From: JANXXV01 sp038200305
GTDB lineage: Bacteria; Acidobacteriota; Terriglobia; Bryobacterales; Bryobacteraceae
Direction of reading: 5' to 3'
Assembly: GCA_038200305.1 (NCBI GenBank)
Contig: JBBPYD010000104.1
Location: forward strand, 1-64,000
Length of the DNA: 64,000 nucleotides
The translations under genes were made by a program, and so were the position numbers. Shown here piece after piece: positions 18,664 through 26,926 of this stretch. Position 1 is the stretch's first letter, and each line of letters opens with the position of its first letter. Under the pieces are notes generated by a model. That model made no database searches and was not told the origin of the DNA. It saw only the letters and a list, made by a program, of their open reading frames with translations.

Positions 18664-19298
18664 TCTTCTATTCTTCGCACAATGGCCCTGGCGGGTGCGC
18701 CGTCGCCGCCAATAATTTTCAAAGGAAGGCAGATGAGTTCGTAAGCTCCAGGCTCCACGCCGGTAAGATTCAGCCCTTCGACGATCCAGATTCCAGCGCC
18801 GAGCAGAATCTTGTGCGTTTCCACGCCGTCCCCTTCGTAGGCGCCGATGGAGAGGTAATCGATCCCGATGGTTTGGACTTGCCTCTCGACCAGATAGGCC
18901 GCGGCGGCGGCATTGCAGTGTACGAACTGCTTCACAAAATCCGGACTGTTCCAGGCGGCCGGGGAATTGCGGGTCTTGAAGAGAATCCGCTCGTTGCGCT
19001 GGATCGAGTGCCGGGCCAGTTCCTCTGGAGTAAGGGATTCGGAGTGCTCGATGGCGATAACGCGAGCCGGGCCTACGGTGGCGGTCAGCGGCATCTGGTC
19101 AATGCTCTGCCCTGTGTTCACGAAATGAAGCGGCGCATCCACGTGCGTTCCGGTATGAGCGCTCATCCTGAGATACCGGACGTTGCACGCGTCCCCGCGG
19201 TCCATGTCGGCCACGCGGTCCATTAACGGCGATGGATCTCCTGGCCAGTGCGGCATGGGCGACTGCAACGGGACGGAGATATCGATCCAGTTATGCAT
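18660..19298 (-). CDS. Cyclase-family hydrolase (kynurenine formamidase-like)
   Basis: This 212-residue metal-dependent hydrolase of the cyclase family carries the HTGTHVDAPLHF signature, with H48, H52 and D54 as metal ligands, after an opening WIDISVPLQSPMPHWPGDP. The family includes bacterial kynurenine formamidase (KynB), isatin hydrolase and polyketide-type cyclases. KynB itself is about 210 residues, so that is a reasonable guess, but no other tryptophan-breakdown gene is nearby. It begins 6 bp after the DUF1080 gene and overlaps ccmB by 4 bp. Confidence 0.88.
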   Translation of the reverse strand: MHNWIDISVPLQSPMPHWPGDPSPLMDRVADMDRGDACNVRYLRMSAHTGTHVDAPLHFVNTGQSIDQMPLTATVGPARVIAIEHSESLTPEELARHSIQRNERILFKTRNSPAAWNSPDFVKQFVHCNAAAAAYLVERQVQTIGIDYLSIGAYEGDGVETHKILLGAGIWIVEGLNLTGVEPGAYELICLPLKIIGGDGAPARAIVRRIED

Positions 19299-19304
19299 GG
19301 GAGC

Positions 19305-20093
19305 CTAGCGGTCGATGATTGGACGCAAAGCCCGGTAATAGATGTTCCGGAACGCCACCGGCCCGTGATCGCCTTGCAACATGATAGGATTCATTGCCGC
19401 TTCGGGAATGTTCATCGAGGCGCGGGTGGGGCCATCCACTTCCACGTTCTGCTGAACCAGAAGGCCGTTATGTAGCACACGAATGAATCTGGCGTTTTCG
19501 GTCTTCTTGCCGGCGGCGGCAAAGCGCGGCGCGCGGAACCAGATCTGATACGACTGCCATTCGCCGGGGCGCCGGCTGGCGTTCACCGCCGGGGCCGAGC
19601 CACCCACGCCTTTGTTGTCAATCCACCGGTGGTAAATGCCACCGCAATCCGAGGATGTGATTGGCATTGCCGATCCATAGCTGTCGAAGATCTGCACCTC
19701 GTAAAGCCCTTGCAGATACACGCCGGAGTTGGAACCTTTGGCGAGCAGGAACTCCACATATAGTTCCGTGTCGCCGATCTTCTGCTCCGAGACGAGGTTC
19801 GTGGTTCGGCCGGTAAGGCTATTCAGAATCCGGTCGCCCGGTTCCTTGATGGCCCCCAGCCTTGTCGGCCCGAGGAGGCGGTCCCACCAGACGCCATTGG
19901 TCGTGATCCAGTCGTGCGGCTTGCCATCCAGACCGGCCCAACCGCTCAGGTCTTTTCCGGTGAGCAGCGGCTTCCAACCGTCTTCCACAAGGTAAGGCGC
20001 GTCCCCATGCGATTCGCCGTCGTTGAGTTGCGGATGGCGCTGCGCGGATGCCGCGGCGCAACAGATTAGAAAGCAAACGAAAGCGGATCGCAT
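19305..20093 (-). CDS. Secreted DUF1080 (3-keto-disaccharide hydrolase-like) protein
   Basis: From ATG 20093 the protein has 262 residues, with a signal peptide (MRSAFVCFLICCAAASAQ). A concanavalin-like beta-sandwich follows with DUF1080 landmarks: GWKPLLTGKDLSGWAG, the SNSGVYLQG strand, YEVQIFDSYG and PGEWQSYQIWFRAPRF. The domain is found in 3-keto-disaccharide hydrolases and many secreted glycan-related proteins. The substrate is unknown. A second ATG at 20111 would add six residues. It is the first gene of the leftward cyclase-ccm-ManD run, and only about 40 bp separate it from the divergent GT-C gene. Confidence 0.87.
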   Translation of the reverse strand: MRSAFVCFLICCAAASAQRHPQLNDGESHGDAPYLVEDGWKPLLTGKDLSGWAGLDGKPHDWITTNGVWWDRLLGPTRLGAIKEPGDRILNSLTGRTTNLVSEQKIGDTELYVEFLLAKGSNSGVYLQGLYEVQIFDSYGSAMPITSSDCGGIYHRWIDNKGVGGSAPAVNASRRPGEWQSYQIWFRAPRFAAAGKKTENARFIRVLHNGLLVQQNVEVDGPTRASMNIPEAAMNPIMLQGDHGPVAFRNIYYRALRPIIDR

Positions 20094-20132
20094 GTGAATA
20101 TTTATTCTCATCCAAGCGTCTCTTGGAAGCAA

Positions 20133-21473
20133 ATGCCCGCAGTGAGCGACACTAGACAGGTGCGCCGCTGGATCGCTCTTTCCCTGCTGACATTGTTGCT
20201 CGCCGCGAATGTTTATCGCGCGGCGACGCAGTCGTTGACCATTGACGAGGCGTACACATACCACCTCTATCTGGCGAAGAATCTGCGCGCCATTCTTACC
20301 GACTACGATGCAAACAATCATGTGCTGTACACCCTGCTTGCTAAGTTTTCCGTTGGACTGTTCGGCAAAGGCGAGTTTGCGATGCGGCTCCCGAGCGTTC
20401 TGGGAGGGCTGCTCTATTTCTTTGCCGTGTACAAGCTCTGCCGATTCTTGTTCGGGGACCGTTGGCTGTTTGTTGTGGCCGTGGCCGCACTCACTCTGAA
20501 TCCGTTCCTGCTCGACTTCCTATCCGTAGCCCGTGGGTACGGGCTTGGGATCGCTCTCTGGACGTTGGGCCTATGGTTTCTGCTTACCGAGCGGCTGGAG
20601 CGGGCGGGTGCTTCGTTTGGCTTGGCTGTTGCGGCAAATTTGACGTTGCTGTTTCCGGCCGCGGGGTTGATCGGCGTGTACTGGTTTCGTTCTATTAGGA
20701 CCACCTGGACGGTGGTGGATCGTTTGATACTGCCCGCTATCGTGAGTGCGTTCGCGATTCTGGTGGTCCCGATCTCAAATATGAAGCCGGGGAGCTTTTA
20801 TGTGGGCGCGGAATCGCTTTGGACCGGGGTTCAGACGGTGGTCACGATGTCGCTGCGGCACCATATGACCGTCTTGCCCGCGATACAAATTTGGCTGTTG
20901 ACCGCCCTGTTTCCGGTCATGCTGATGGCAGTTCTACTCCTGTTACGAAAGCCGGACGAGCAACTCCGGTTATTGGGCGGTGCTCTGCTGCTGACCATCG
21001 CGCTGGTGATTGCCGGACATTACGCGGCGCATCTAGGCTACCCCGAGTTGCGGACCGGCCTCTACCTGATCCCGTTCTTCACTCTGGTCTACCTGCTGGC
21101 GATCCGGAAACGGCCGGTCCTTTGGCGCCTGCCGGTCTGGTTGCTGATCGCGCTTTACGCGCTGCAGTGGAACGTGTCGCACTACACCGAATGGAAATTC
21201 GATGCGAGCACGAATAAAATCGCGCGAATGATTCGCGAGCGGCAGCCCCGGCGCGTTGGAGCGTCGTGGGAGCTGACGGAAAGCCTGAACTACTATCGCG
21301 AGCGATACCGCATCGCGAAGATGGAACCCGTTGCGCGAACGGGGCCGGATGCCGACTACGACTGCTATGTGCTGCTACCCTCCGATTACGGGCTCATTTC
21401 GAAACGCCGGCTGAAAGAGATTTACCGGGATGAGCTTTCGGAGGTTGTGTTGGCTGTTCCGGCGCATAAGTGA
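20133..21473 (+). CDS. GT-C type membrane glycosyltransferase (family 39-like)
   Basis: This roughly 446-residue protein has about ten or more predicted membrane helices. Near the N-terminus, just after the first helix, is an acidic loop TIDEAYTYH with D38 and E39. That is the usual catalytic aspartate position of GT-C glycosyltransferases such as ArnT and protein mannosyltransferases. An RLPSVLGG segment typical of the family follows. It probably transfers a sugar from a polyprenyl-phosphate donor on the outer face of the inner membrane; the acceptor is unknown. An upstream in-frame GTG at 20094 is possible, but ATG 20133 is preceded by GGAAG. It converges on the symporter gene with a 26-bp gap. 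Confidence 0.8.
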   Translation: MPAVSDTRQVRRWIALSLLTLLLAANVYRAATQSLTIDEAYTYHLYLAKNLRAILTDYDANNHVLYTLLAKFSVGLFGKGEFAMRLPSVLGGLLYFFAVYKLCRFLFGDRWLFVVAVAALTLNPFLLDFLSVARGYGLGIALWTLGLWFLLTERLERAGASFGLAVAANLTLLFPAAGLIGVYWFRSIRTTWTVVDRLILPAIVSAFAILVVPISNMKPGSFYVGAESLWTGVQTVVTMSLRHHMTVLPAIQIWLLTALFPVMLMAVLLLLRKPDEQLRLLGGALLLTIALVIAGHYAAHLGYPELRTGLYLIPFFTLVYLLAIRKRPVLWRLPVWLLIALYALQWNVSHYTEWKFDASTNKIARMIRERQPRRVGASWELTESLNYYRERYRIAKMEPVARTGPDADYDCYVLLPSDYGLISKRRLKEIYRDELSEVVLAVPAHK

Positions 21474-21499
21474 GCCGGCCAACCACGCTAGTCAGCGAC

Positions 21500-23281
21500 C
21501 TAGTCGACAACGGAACTCCAGCCACGGCGGGAGAGATCCCAGTAGATTACCGCGCCGGCCAGGAGACCGCAGGCTAACAGGACGATCCCGATCCCGGTCT
21601 CTTTCAGGATCAGTTTGCCGACTCCGAAGAGCACGCCGTAAATGAGAATGCAGCCGCAGACCCAATCGAGCAGGTTCGACAGGCCGTCGCGCCGGGGCTT
21701 TACTTCGGGGGCGAGCGCGGCGATGGGCCTCCAACCGGTAAGCGACGGAGCGGTCCGGCGATAGAAGGCGACGAGTGTTTCCTGGGATTCGGGTGCGGTT
21801 AGAAATGTGACCGCCACCCAGACCACCGTTGTTATGGCGACGGTGATGAGCATAATGTAGGCGAACTCGGTGGGATTGTCGCTATCGAGTCCCCAGACGG
21901 TCTGCAACGACACGGAGACGATGAATGCGGAGATCATGGAAGATACTTCGCTCCAGGCGTTGATGCGCCACCAATACCACCGCAGAAGCAACACTCCGCC
22001 GGTGCCCGCACCGGTGACGATGAGCAGTTTCCATGCGCCGCTAATGGACTCCATGTAGAACGTGAGCACGGCCGAGACGACGGTGATGAGGATGGTGGCG
22101 AGCTGCGACGCGCGGACATAATGACGATCATTTGCGGTTTTGTTGAGGAATCGGCGATAGAAGTCATTGACGAGATAACTGGCTCCCCAGTTGAGCTGCG
22201 TGGCGATGGTGGACATGTAGGCGGCCGCGAAGGCCGCGACCATCAGGCCGCGGAGGGAAGGCGGGAGATGATCAATCATGACGCGAATGTAACCGGTTTC
22301 GGGATCGGCGAGATTGGGATAGAGGATCAACGATGCGAGGGCGACCAAAACCCATGGCCAGGGGCGGATGGCGTAATGGGCGATGTTGAACCAGAGGGTG
22401 GCGAGAAGGGAGTGCTTCTCATTTTTGGCGGAGAACATGCGCTGCGCGACGTAGCCGCCGCCTCCGGGTTCGGCTCCGGGATACCAGGTGGCCCACCAGT
22501 TGACGGAGATGTAGACGAAGAACGTGATCATGGGCATCCAGGCGGAACCGACATCGGGAAGGAAGCTTAACACCGATCCTTTGCCTCCAGTTTGCGAGCC
22601 GCGCGCGACGTCGATGGCGGCGAGTTTGGTCTTCATCGCATCAATGCCGCCGACGGCCTGCACGGCTACGACGGCGAGTACAACGACCATGGTCATCTTG
22701 ATGACGAACTGGAAAACATCAGTGACGAGAACTCCCCAGAGTCCGGAGAGCGTGGAGATGATGGACGTGAATGCGATGAGACCCATGACGACCAGGAGGG
22801 CCTGGAATTTGGTGACGCCGAGGATGAGCATCAGAATCTTCACCATGGCAAGGTTGACCCATCCGAGCACGATGCAGTTGATGGGGATGCCGAGATAAAG
22901 GGCGCGGAATCCACGGAGGAAGGCGGCGGGTTTGCCGGCGTAGCGGATTTCGGAGAACTCGATATCGGTCATGACGCCGGAGCGGCGCCAGGGCCGGGCG
23001 TAGAAGAAGACGGTGAGCATCCCACTGGCGACGAAGTTCCACCAGAGCCAATTTCCGGCAATGCCTCCTTTGGCGACCATTCCGGTGACGGCGAGGGGCG
23101 TATCCGCGGCGAAGGTGGTGGCGACCATGGAGGTGCCAGCCAGCCACCACGGGACGTTGCGTCCGGCGAGAAAGAATTCGCTGACGCCCGAACCGGCGCG
23201 GGCTTTGTAATAGAAACCGATGCCGATGTTGAAGGCGAAGTAGAGGGCGACGACGATCCAGTCAAGCGTTGTGAGTTGCAT
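21500..23281 (-). CDS. Sodium/solute symporter (SSS family)
   Basis: From the Met at 23281 the protein has 593 residues and about 13-14 membrane helices. It has the family's opening TLDWIVVALYFAFNIGIGF, the FFLAGRNVPWWLAGTSMVATTFAADTPL-type core of helices 1-3, and the WGVLVTDVFQF region of helix 5. Such carriers import sugars, organic acids or amino acids with sodium. The reading frame stays open for more than 280 codons upstream into another module (23282-23986), so a fusion is possible. I separate them because the symporter has its normal N-terminus at 23281, with a TATAAT hexamer at 23296-23291 just before it. Confidence 0.88.
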   Translation of the reverse strand: MQLTTLDWIVVALYFAFNIGIGFYYKARAGSGVSEFFLAGRNVPWWLAGTSMVATTFAADTPLAVTGMVAKGGIAGNWLWWNFVASGMLTVFFYARPWRRSGVMTDIEFSEIRYAGKPAAFLRGFRALYLGIPINCIVLGWVNLAMVKILMLILGVTKFQALLVVMGLIAFTSIISTLSGLWGVLVTDVFQFVIKMTMVVVLAVVAVQAVGGIDAMKTKLAAIDVARGSQTGGKGSVLSFLPDVGSAWMPMITFFVYISVNWWATWYPGAEPGGGGYVAQRMFSAKNEKHSLLATLWFNIAHYAIRPWPWVLVALASLILYPNLADPETGYIRVMIDHLPPSLRGLMVAAFAAAYMSTIATQLNWGASYLVNDFYRRFLNKTANDRHYVRASQLATILITVVSAVLTFYMESISGAWKLLIVTGAGTGGVLLLRWYWWRINAWSEVSSMISAFIVSVSLQTVWGLDSDNPTEFAYIMLITVAITTVVWVAVTFLTAPESQETLVAFYRRTAPSLTGWRPIAALAPEVKPRRDGLSNLLDWVCGCILIYGVLFGVGKLILKETGIGIVLLACGLLAGAVIYWDLSRRGWSSVVD

Positions 23282-23986
23282 TGGTAGCCGATTATACTGC
23301 AGACCTGGGGTTTGGATTGGGGGGTTTGGATTGGGTGGTTTGGATGGTTTTGGGGTCGTTTCGTAATTTTCGGTTTCTGTTGATTCGGTTGGGGGGTCGG
23401 GGTGGATTTGGGCGTCTGACGATGCTGGTTTTTGGACGCCGACTATGGCGATGGGAACGGGTTGCGGGGCTGGCGGTGCGGCCGTTTCGGCTGTTTGTGT
23501 ATTCAAGGCCCGGAGGCGCAGGAGGTTGCTGAGGGCGCGGTCGAAGCTACGGCGGAAGGTGGTTTCGTAGCGGAGGTAGAGGGACAGGGTGTTGGAATTA
23601 TTGGCAAGTGAGGTGTAGGCTACGGCGGTGCGGGTGGGCTCGTCGATGTGGCTGAAGTCTTTTTCTATTTCTTCTTCCTGGCGGTCCATTTCGAGATCGA
23701 ACAGAGCGGTTTCGATTCCGCGCATGCGGCGAAGACGCCAGAGGGCGGCGACCATTTCGTGGACGAGATCCATTTCTACGTCGTCTTGAGGCTGGAATTT
23801 GGCGATGTAGGAATCGCGGAGTTGTTCGAAAACAGCCTGCGATTCGTTGGAAAGGACCAGGGGTTTGGAGGTGAGGCCGTGACGGACGGCGTTTTCGGAG
23901 GATATCTGGAGGCCCGCCGGGGATTTTGTGCCGGCCGCTTTGGCGCCGTTTACCTGGGCCTGGAGTCTTCTTTGTTTTTCGGTCAT
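23282..23986 (-). CDS. Hypothetical protein of HGLTSK type, in frame with the symporter
   Basis: The frame opens at ATG 23986 with MTEKQRRLQAQVNGAKAAGT and then AVRHGLTSKPLVL. This pattern (K-S-x-x-G-x-x-x-S-S-x-N-x-x-x-H-G-L-T-S-K) is known from small uncharacterised proteins repeated in acidobacterial genomes. About 165 residues of charged helix follow (DLVHEMVAALWRLRRMRG; YLRYETTFRRSFDRALSNL). The last 55 residues are Pro/Thr/Asn-rich low complexity. There is no stop codon before the symporter's first Met, so either the two are one 828-residue polypeptide or the original stop was lost. No function is known. An ATG at 24130 would add 48 Pro-rich residues. Confidence 0.55.
23307..23347. repeat. 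G-rich 14-bp tandem repeat
   Basis: GGGGTTTGGATTGG occurs twice in direct succession (23307-23320 and 23321-23334) and once more in degenerate form to 23347. Several further G runs follow. The opposite strand encodes the Pro/Asn-rich linker between the HGLTSK module and the symporter. The run of four or more G tracts on the + strand could form a G-quadruplex, which is inference. Confidence 0.7.
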
Positions 23987-24267
23987 AAGTTTGTTTCCTG
24001 GGTTTAGGGTAGAGGGGGGCGTACCGGGTGGCGGGGGATTTTGGGGTAAGTGGTTGTGGGATGGGGAAGATGGTTTGAAGATTTCTGGGACCGGGTTAGG
24101 TGGGCCGTCAGACTCCCGAGGTAGTGCCAAGGGATTTGTGTAGACGCTCGATCAGCTCCACGTACAGCTATTTCCAGAGCCGATCTGACGGCAACTTCGG
24201 GCATGCTTCGGTCCGCTTGCTGAGACGAAATCCTCATCGAGCCGGCGGCGTGCCAAGATGTTGAGTA

Positions 24268-24809
24268 ATGAGTGTTCAGGATAAACTGAATAACCTAGCC
24301 ATAGGGCATTTTGTGCCCGTTGAACTGCAGCGCCGTGGTTACAAAACTATAGAAGTTTTCGCTGAGCTTGCTGCGCGCGGCTTGGAGGCCATACCTGATG
24401 GCTTCCGGCTGTTGCGGCCGTGGTGTCGTTGGAGGGGCCTCTCAACTTACCTTGATTGCGTGGCTTACGCCGATCGTGCCTCTGCCGAGATTCCGAGAGG
24501 GCGAGATCTGAACCTCGGGCACGTAACACCCGGTCAGGTCTGGATCCACACGCTCAGCGGTGGCTCTATTCCGATTTCCGATATTATCCGTTTGAGAATC
24601 CTGACACGGCCCACAAGTATCTCGGTGTTCCCATCAACCCGGCCATTCACCCCGACGAAAAGAATTACATGAAGCGGGTGGAACAATGCGCACTGGAGAA
24701 TGAAGGAGCGTACCTGTACGACATCGCCAAGTTTACGAAGGAGATATTCGAGGGTGCAAACGCACTCTATTTGGGCTGGCTGCGATTCGCTCTCGATCAC
24801 GTGAAATAA
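24268..24809 (+). pseudogene. Frameshifted gene of unknown family
   Basis: An ATG at 24268 opens a plausible coding stretch (MSVQDKLNNLAIGHFVPVEL) in one frame. The convincing C-terminal stretch, with DFRYYPFENPDTAHKYLG and ALENEGAYLYDIAKF and ending at TGA-type stop 24809, lies in a different frame. The two overlap between about 24450 and 24670. Composition and length suggest one original gene of about 180 residues broken by a frameshift between roughly 24400 and 24550. I do not recognise the family. Confidence 0.4.
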
Positions 24810-24878
24810 TCCGCCGACGGACATTTGGAACGATTATTTCGGCCTCGCGCCAGACGACAAGCGGAAACATCGCGTACA

Positions 24879-25530
24879 ATGCGTGAGTACATGAAGCATG
24901 CACCTGCATCGTTCTATGGACTTGGCTGGATCTCTACTTATGAGTACGTGCAACCGAACCTCATTCCCGTGGACACGGTTGTATGTTTGAACGCGTGGAT
25001 GAAACAGTACTGTCGCGAAACGAATGCCGAGTTCCCAGTGCGGTACGTAGCCGGAACGGAACGCAGACGGCAGTATTGGACTAGCGACGGAACCTGCATT
25101 GCCCCTTGCGACAATTCGCCTGCATGGGAACTGCACGCTCTGTTGTTGCGGGGCGAAATCGATTCGTAGGCGGCATTTAAGCGTAGCGTGCCGGCGCTTC
25201 CGCGCCATTTCCATGACGTGGCGGCGCGTGCCACCATGAATCGGTACGGCTGGTATGTCGCGCACATTTTCCCTGACAAAAACGGGGATACTGTTTATTT
25301 GGACTGGCGCAGATCGGAAGTAGACCGGCGTTTTCTGACTGCGCTCCATCCCTGCAATCTCTTCTTCGTGCCGAAAGTCCGGGGCCGCGATCTCGGCGAG
25401 GACAGCCGCGTCGTTCTTCGCCGACCAGTATTCACGCCGTTACGCAACGGTATGGGCGGACTTCCTGGACTGCATTCACGTCCGTCCACTACCTGTGGTT
25501 CCAGAGTTTGGTAAGCAGTTCGTTAGCTTT
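24879..25530 (+). pseudogene. Broken gene of unknown family (amber stop and frameshift)
   Basis: From ATG 24879 a coding-like frame runs through FYGLGWISTYEYVQPNLIP and ends at TAG 25167-25169. The same frame continues immediately after the stop with equally coding-like sequence (MNRYGWYVAHIFPDKNGDT, ALHPCNLFFVPK). Near 25400 the coding signal moves to another frame (FFADQYSRRYATVWADFL). So one gene appears to carry a nonsense codon and a frameshift. The H-P-C-N-x-F-F-V-P-K segment resembles the end of some phage- or plasmid-borne proteins with HNH-like folds, but I cannot name the family. Confidence 0.45.
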
Positions 25531-25617
25531 CAGGCTAAGTCAGATGGGCGTCAACACCTGGGCTTACACCGGGATGATCCCCGAGTGCACGTGGCTTCCA
25601 TCCCGATCGCGCCATCA

Positions 25618-25865
25618 GGCGGGTTCGGCAACACCCCGAAGACAACTTACTCCGCCACACGGCTTCTATTTGGCAAATTTGAAATAGAAGCGATTGGGTT
25701 GGACGAGAGTTTCGAGGTGCGGACGCCAGCCGGAATATTCCGCAAGACAAAACCGAATTCTATTCCGCATTCTCGAACGTCGTGACCTCGGTCTCGTATG
25801 CGCAACACGGCATCTACAGCTACTCTGTCCTGCCTGGGAAAGCGGCGCGCTTTCGGGTTCTGTAA
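25618..25865 (+). pseudogene. C-terminal remnant of an unidentified gene
   Basis: One frame reads TYSATRLLFGKFEIEAIGL and FEVRTPAGIF. Near 25740-25750 the signal shifts frame and continues as DKTEFYSAFSNVVTSVSYAQ and GIYSYSVLPGKAARFRVL to a TAA at 25863-25865. Both halves have the hydrophobic/polar rhythm of a beta-rich protein. The 5' end is unclear, and it may belong to the same decayed unit as the gene just upstream. No family is recognised. Confidence 0.3.
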
Positions 25866-25947
25866 CCAACGCGTGTTTTTGTCATTCTGTTTCGTACTGT
25901 CGAAAACAGCTTCCGCCACTCAACCCAGACGGCAATCCCTGCGCCCC

Positions 25948-26242
25948 CTATTGCCGCTCCCGCGTCATGCGTTCGCGGAGGATTTCGTTGATCCGGCTCA
26001 GGTGGCCCTGGCCCTTCGACTTGAGCCAATCCAGAACCTCATTGTCGATTCGGAACGAGATCTGGGTCTTCAGGGGGCGATAGTACTTGCCGATCGCCGC
26101 GTTGCTCCAGTATTCGGGGGGGCAACTGCCGCGCGTCCGGATCACTGTCGAGCCTGTGATCTCGCTGCTGGTATGCTTCCCGCGTTTTCTCGCTGATCTT
26201 CAGCCGCTTAACGGAACTGGTCTTCGTAGATATTTTTTTCAT
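25948..26242 (-). pseudogene. brnA: BrnA-type antitoxin, frameshifted in a G7/C7 tract
   Basis: The ATG at 26242 starts MKKISTKTSSVKRLKISE, a normal N-terminus for BrnA antitoxins. The C-terminal DNA-binding part, YRPLKTQISFRIDNEVLDWL then GHLSRINEILRERM, is in another frame. The two join perfectly (QLPPEYWSNAAIGKYY) if one base is removed from the run of seven G at 26116-26122. BrnA is a ribbon-helix-helix protein that neutralises BrnT and represses the operon. With the shift, the product loses its DNA-binding domain. It overlaps brnT by 35 bp. The shift may be real, slippage-prone or a sequencing error. Confidence 0.75.
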
Positions 26243-26507
26243 AGTCAACTGCCTTTCGTGCCGAGATGAAGTGGATGACTTCGGCGTCTGGTTCGCGCCG
26301 GTCAACGAAAACGACGAGGAGCAGGACCAGATTCCGGGTCACCCCGATGACCTGGTAACGTTGCTCGCCTTCCGTCACAATGAAGTAGTTGTCCGCCGCC
26401 ACGTGATGCGGGCCGTCGAAGACTTCCCTCGCTGTCTCGAACGAAAGTCCATGGACCCGCTGATTGCTTTCGGCCTTGGCGGGGTTCCATGTGAATCTCG
26501 CTGCCAT
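26208..26507 (-). CDS. brnT: BrnT-family ribonuclease toxin (DUF497)
   Basis: This 99-residue protein matches the BrnT family. FTWNPAKAESNQRVHGLSFE at the start corresponds to the family's F-x-W-D-x-x-K-x-x-x-N-x-x-K-H-G-V-x-F. The core has EVFDGPHHV and VIGVTRNLVLLLVVFVDRR, and the end has IHFISARKAVDYEKNIYE. BrnT is a RelE-like ribonuclease that blocks translation when not bound by BrnA. It appears intact and full length, while the partner antitoxin downstream is frameshifted. Its start at 26507 lies directly after an AT-rich palindrome that could serve as promoter and operator. Confidence 0.85.
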   Translation of the reverse strand: MAARFTWNPAKAESNQRVHGLSFETAREVFDGPHHVAADNYFIVTEGEQRYQVIGVTRNLVLLLVVFVDRREPDAEVIHFISARKAVDYEKNIYEDQFR

Positions 26508-26522
26508 ATAACATTATTATAT
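26506..26522 (-). promoter_or_regulatory. Putative brnTA operator/promoter palindrome
   Basis: ATATAA-CATTA-TTATAT forms a perfect 6-bp inverted repeat with a 5-bp spacer, touching the brnT start codon. On the minus strand it contains TATAAT (26521-26516), a good -10 hexamer about 9 bp before the ATG, so the transcript would be nearly leaderless. No clear -35 is visible. BrnA autorepression at such a site is known for the family; its use here is inferred. Confidence 0.45.
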
Positions 26523-26524
26523 AT

Positions 26525-26698
26525 TCAACGACAGGCGATGTGACCGCTGTTGTAGGCGTGGGCAATTTGGGGACGAGCGAGCGCGGAGACCAGGAGACCT
26601 TCATCCCGCAATCCACGCGCGCCGCCAAATTCGGCCAAGCTCTCTTCGTGCAGCAAGAGTAGGGCTTTCTTGGCGATCCACTTCGGCTCAACCGTCAT
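26525..26698 (-). pseudogene. Truncated Doc/Fic-type toxin (death-on-curing family)
   Basis: The 57-codon frame from ATG 26698 opens MTVEPKWIAKKALLLLHEES and continues LAEFGGARGLRDEGLLVSAL, the typical N-terminus of chromosomal Doc-family toxins. After ARPQIAHAY it leaves the family and stops. A full protein has about 125-130 residues and its catalytic H-P-F-x-x-G-N-K-R motif is absent here. The ATG overlaps the upstream abrB-type antitoxin stop (ATGA), the usual arrangement. The lost 3' part is where the brnTA cassette now sits. Confidence 0.7.
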
Positions 26699-26847
26699 TT
26701 CGCGAGGGCTTTAAACGTCTCGCGGTACTCTTTCATGAAGTCGCGTCCGGCCTTCAGTTGTTCTTCAATCGCCGGATCGTAAGGCGTGAGAAGGTAGCCC
26801 TCGGGAGTTTCAATCGCATAGAGGCTATCGCCCTTTTCTACCTTGAG
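26695..26847 (-). pseudogene. AbrB/MazE-type antitoxin, N-terminally truncated
   Basis: The C-terminal about 50 residues read LKVEKGDSLYAIETPEG, then LLTPYDPAIEEQLKAG and YRETFKALAK. This matches the second half of AbrB-like antitoxins that pair with Doc toxins (L-x-G-D-x-x-x-x-x-E-T-x-x-G-x-x-L-T-P-Y-D-P). The first beta-strands and the start codon are missing. Upstream of about 26847 the sequence turns into the terminase-associated element on the other strand. The frame is open to 26922, but the added residues are not family-like. The doc remnant follows with an ATGA overlap. Confidence 0.7.
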
Positions 26848-26926
26848 CCGCGGTCGGAGGCGGAATGGGGCCGGGTGCGGGCGGCAATTTTGCGGGCCGA
26901 TTGAGCCGTTTGCGGCCGCCAAGGAT

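Noticed and set aside
25502..25669. Fragment ending PPHGFYLANLK that recalls the C-terminus of pseudouridine synthase TruA
   Set aside because: Only a few residues match, and the core TruA motifs are absent in the surrounding frames.
26302..26691. 129-codon minus-strand frame across brnT and doc
   Set aside because: It is out of frame with both BrnT and Doc homology and its composition is not protein-like.
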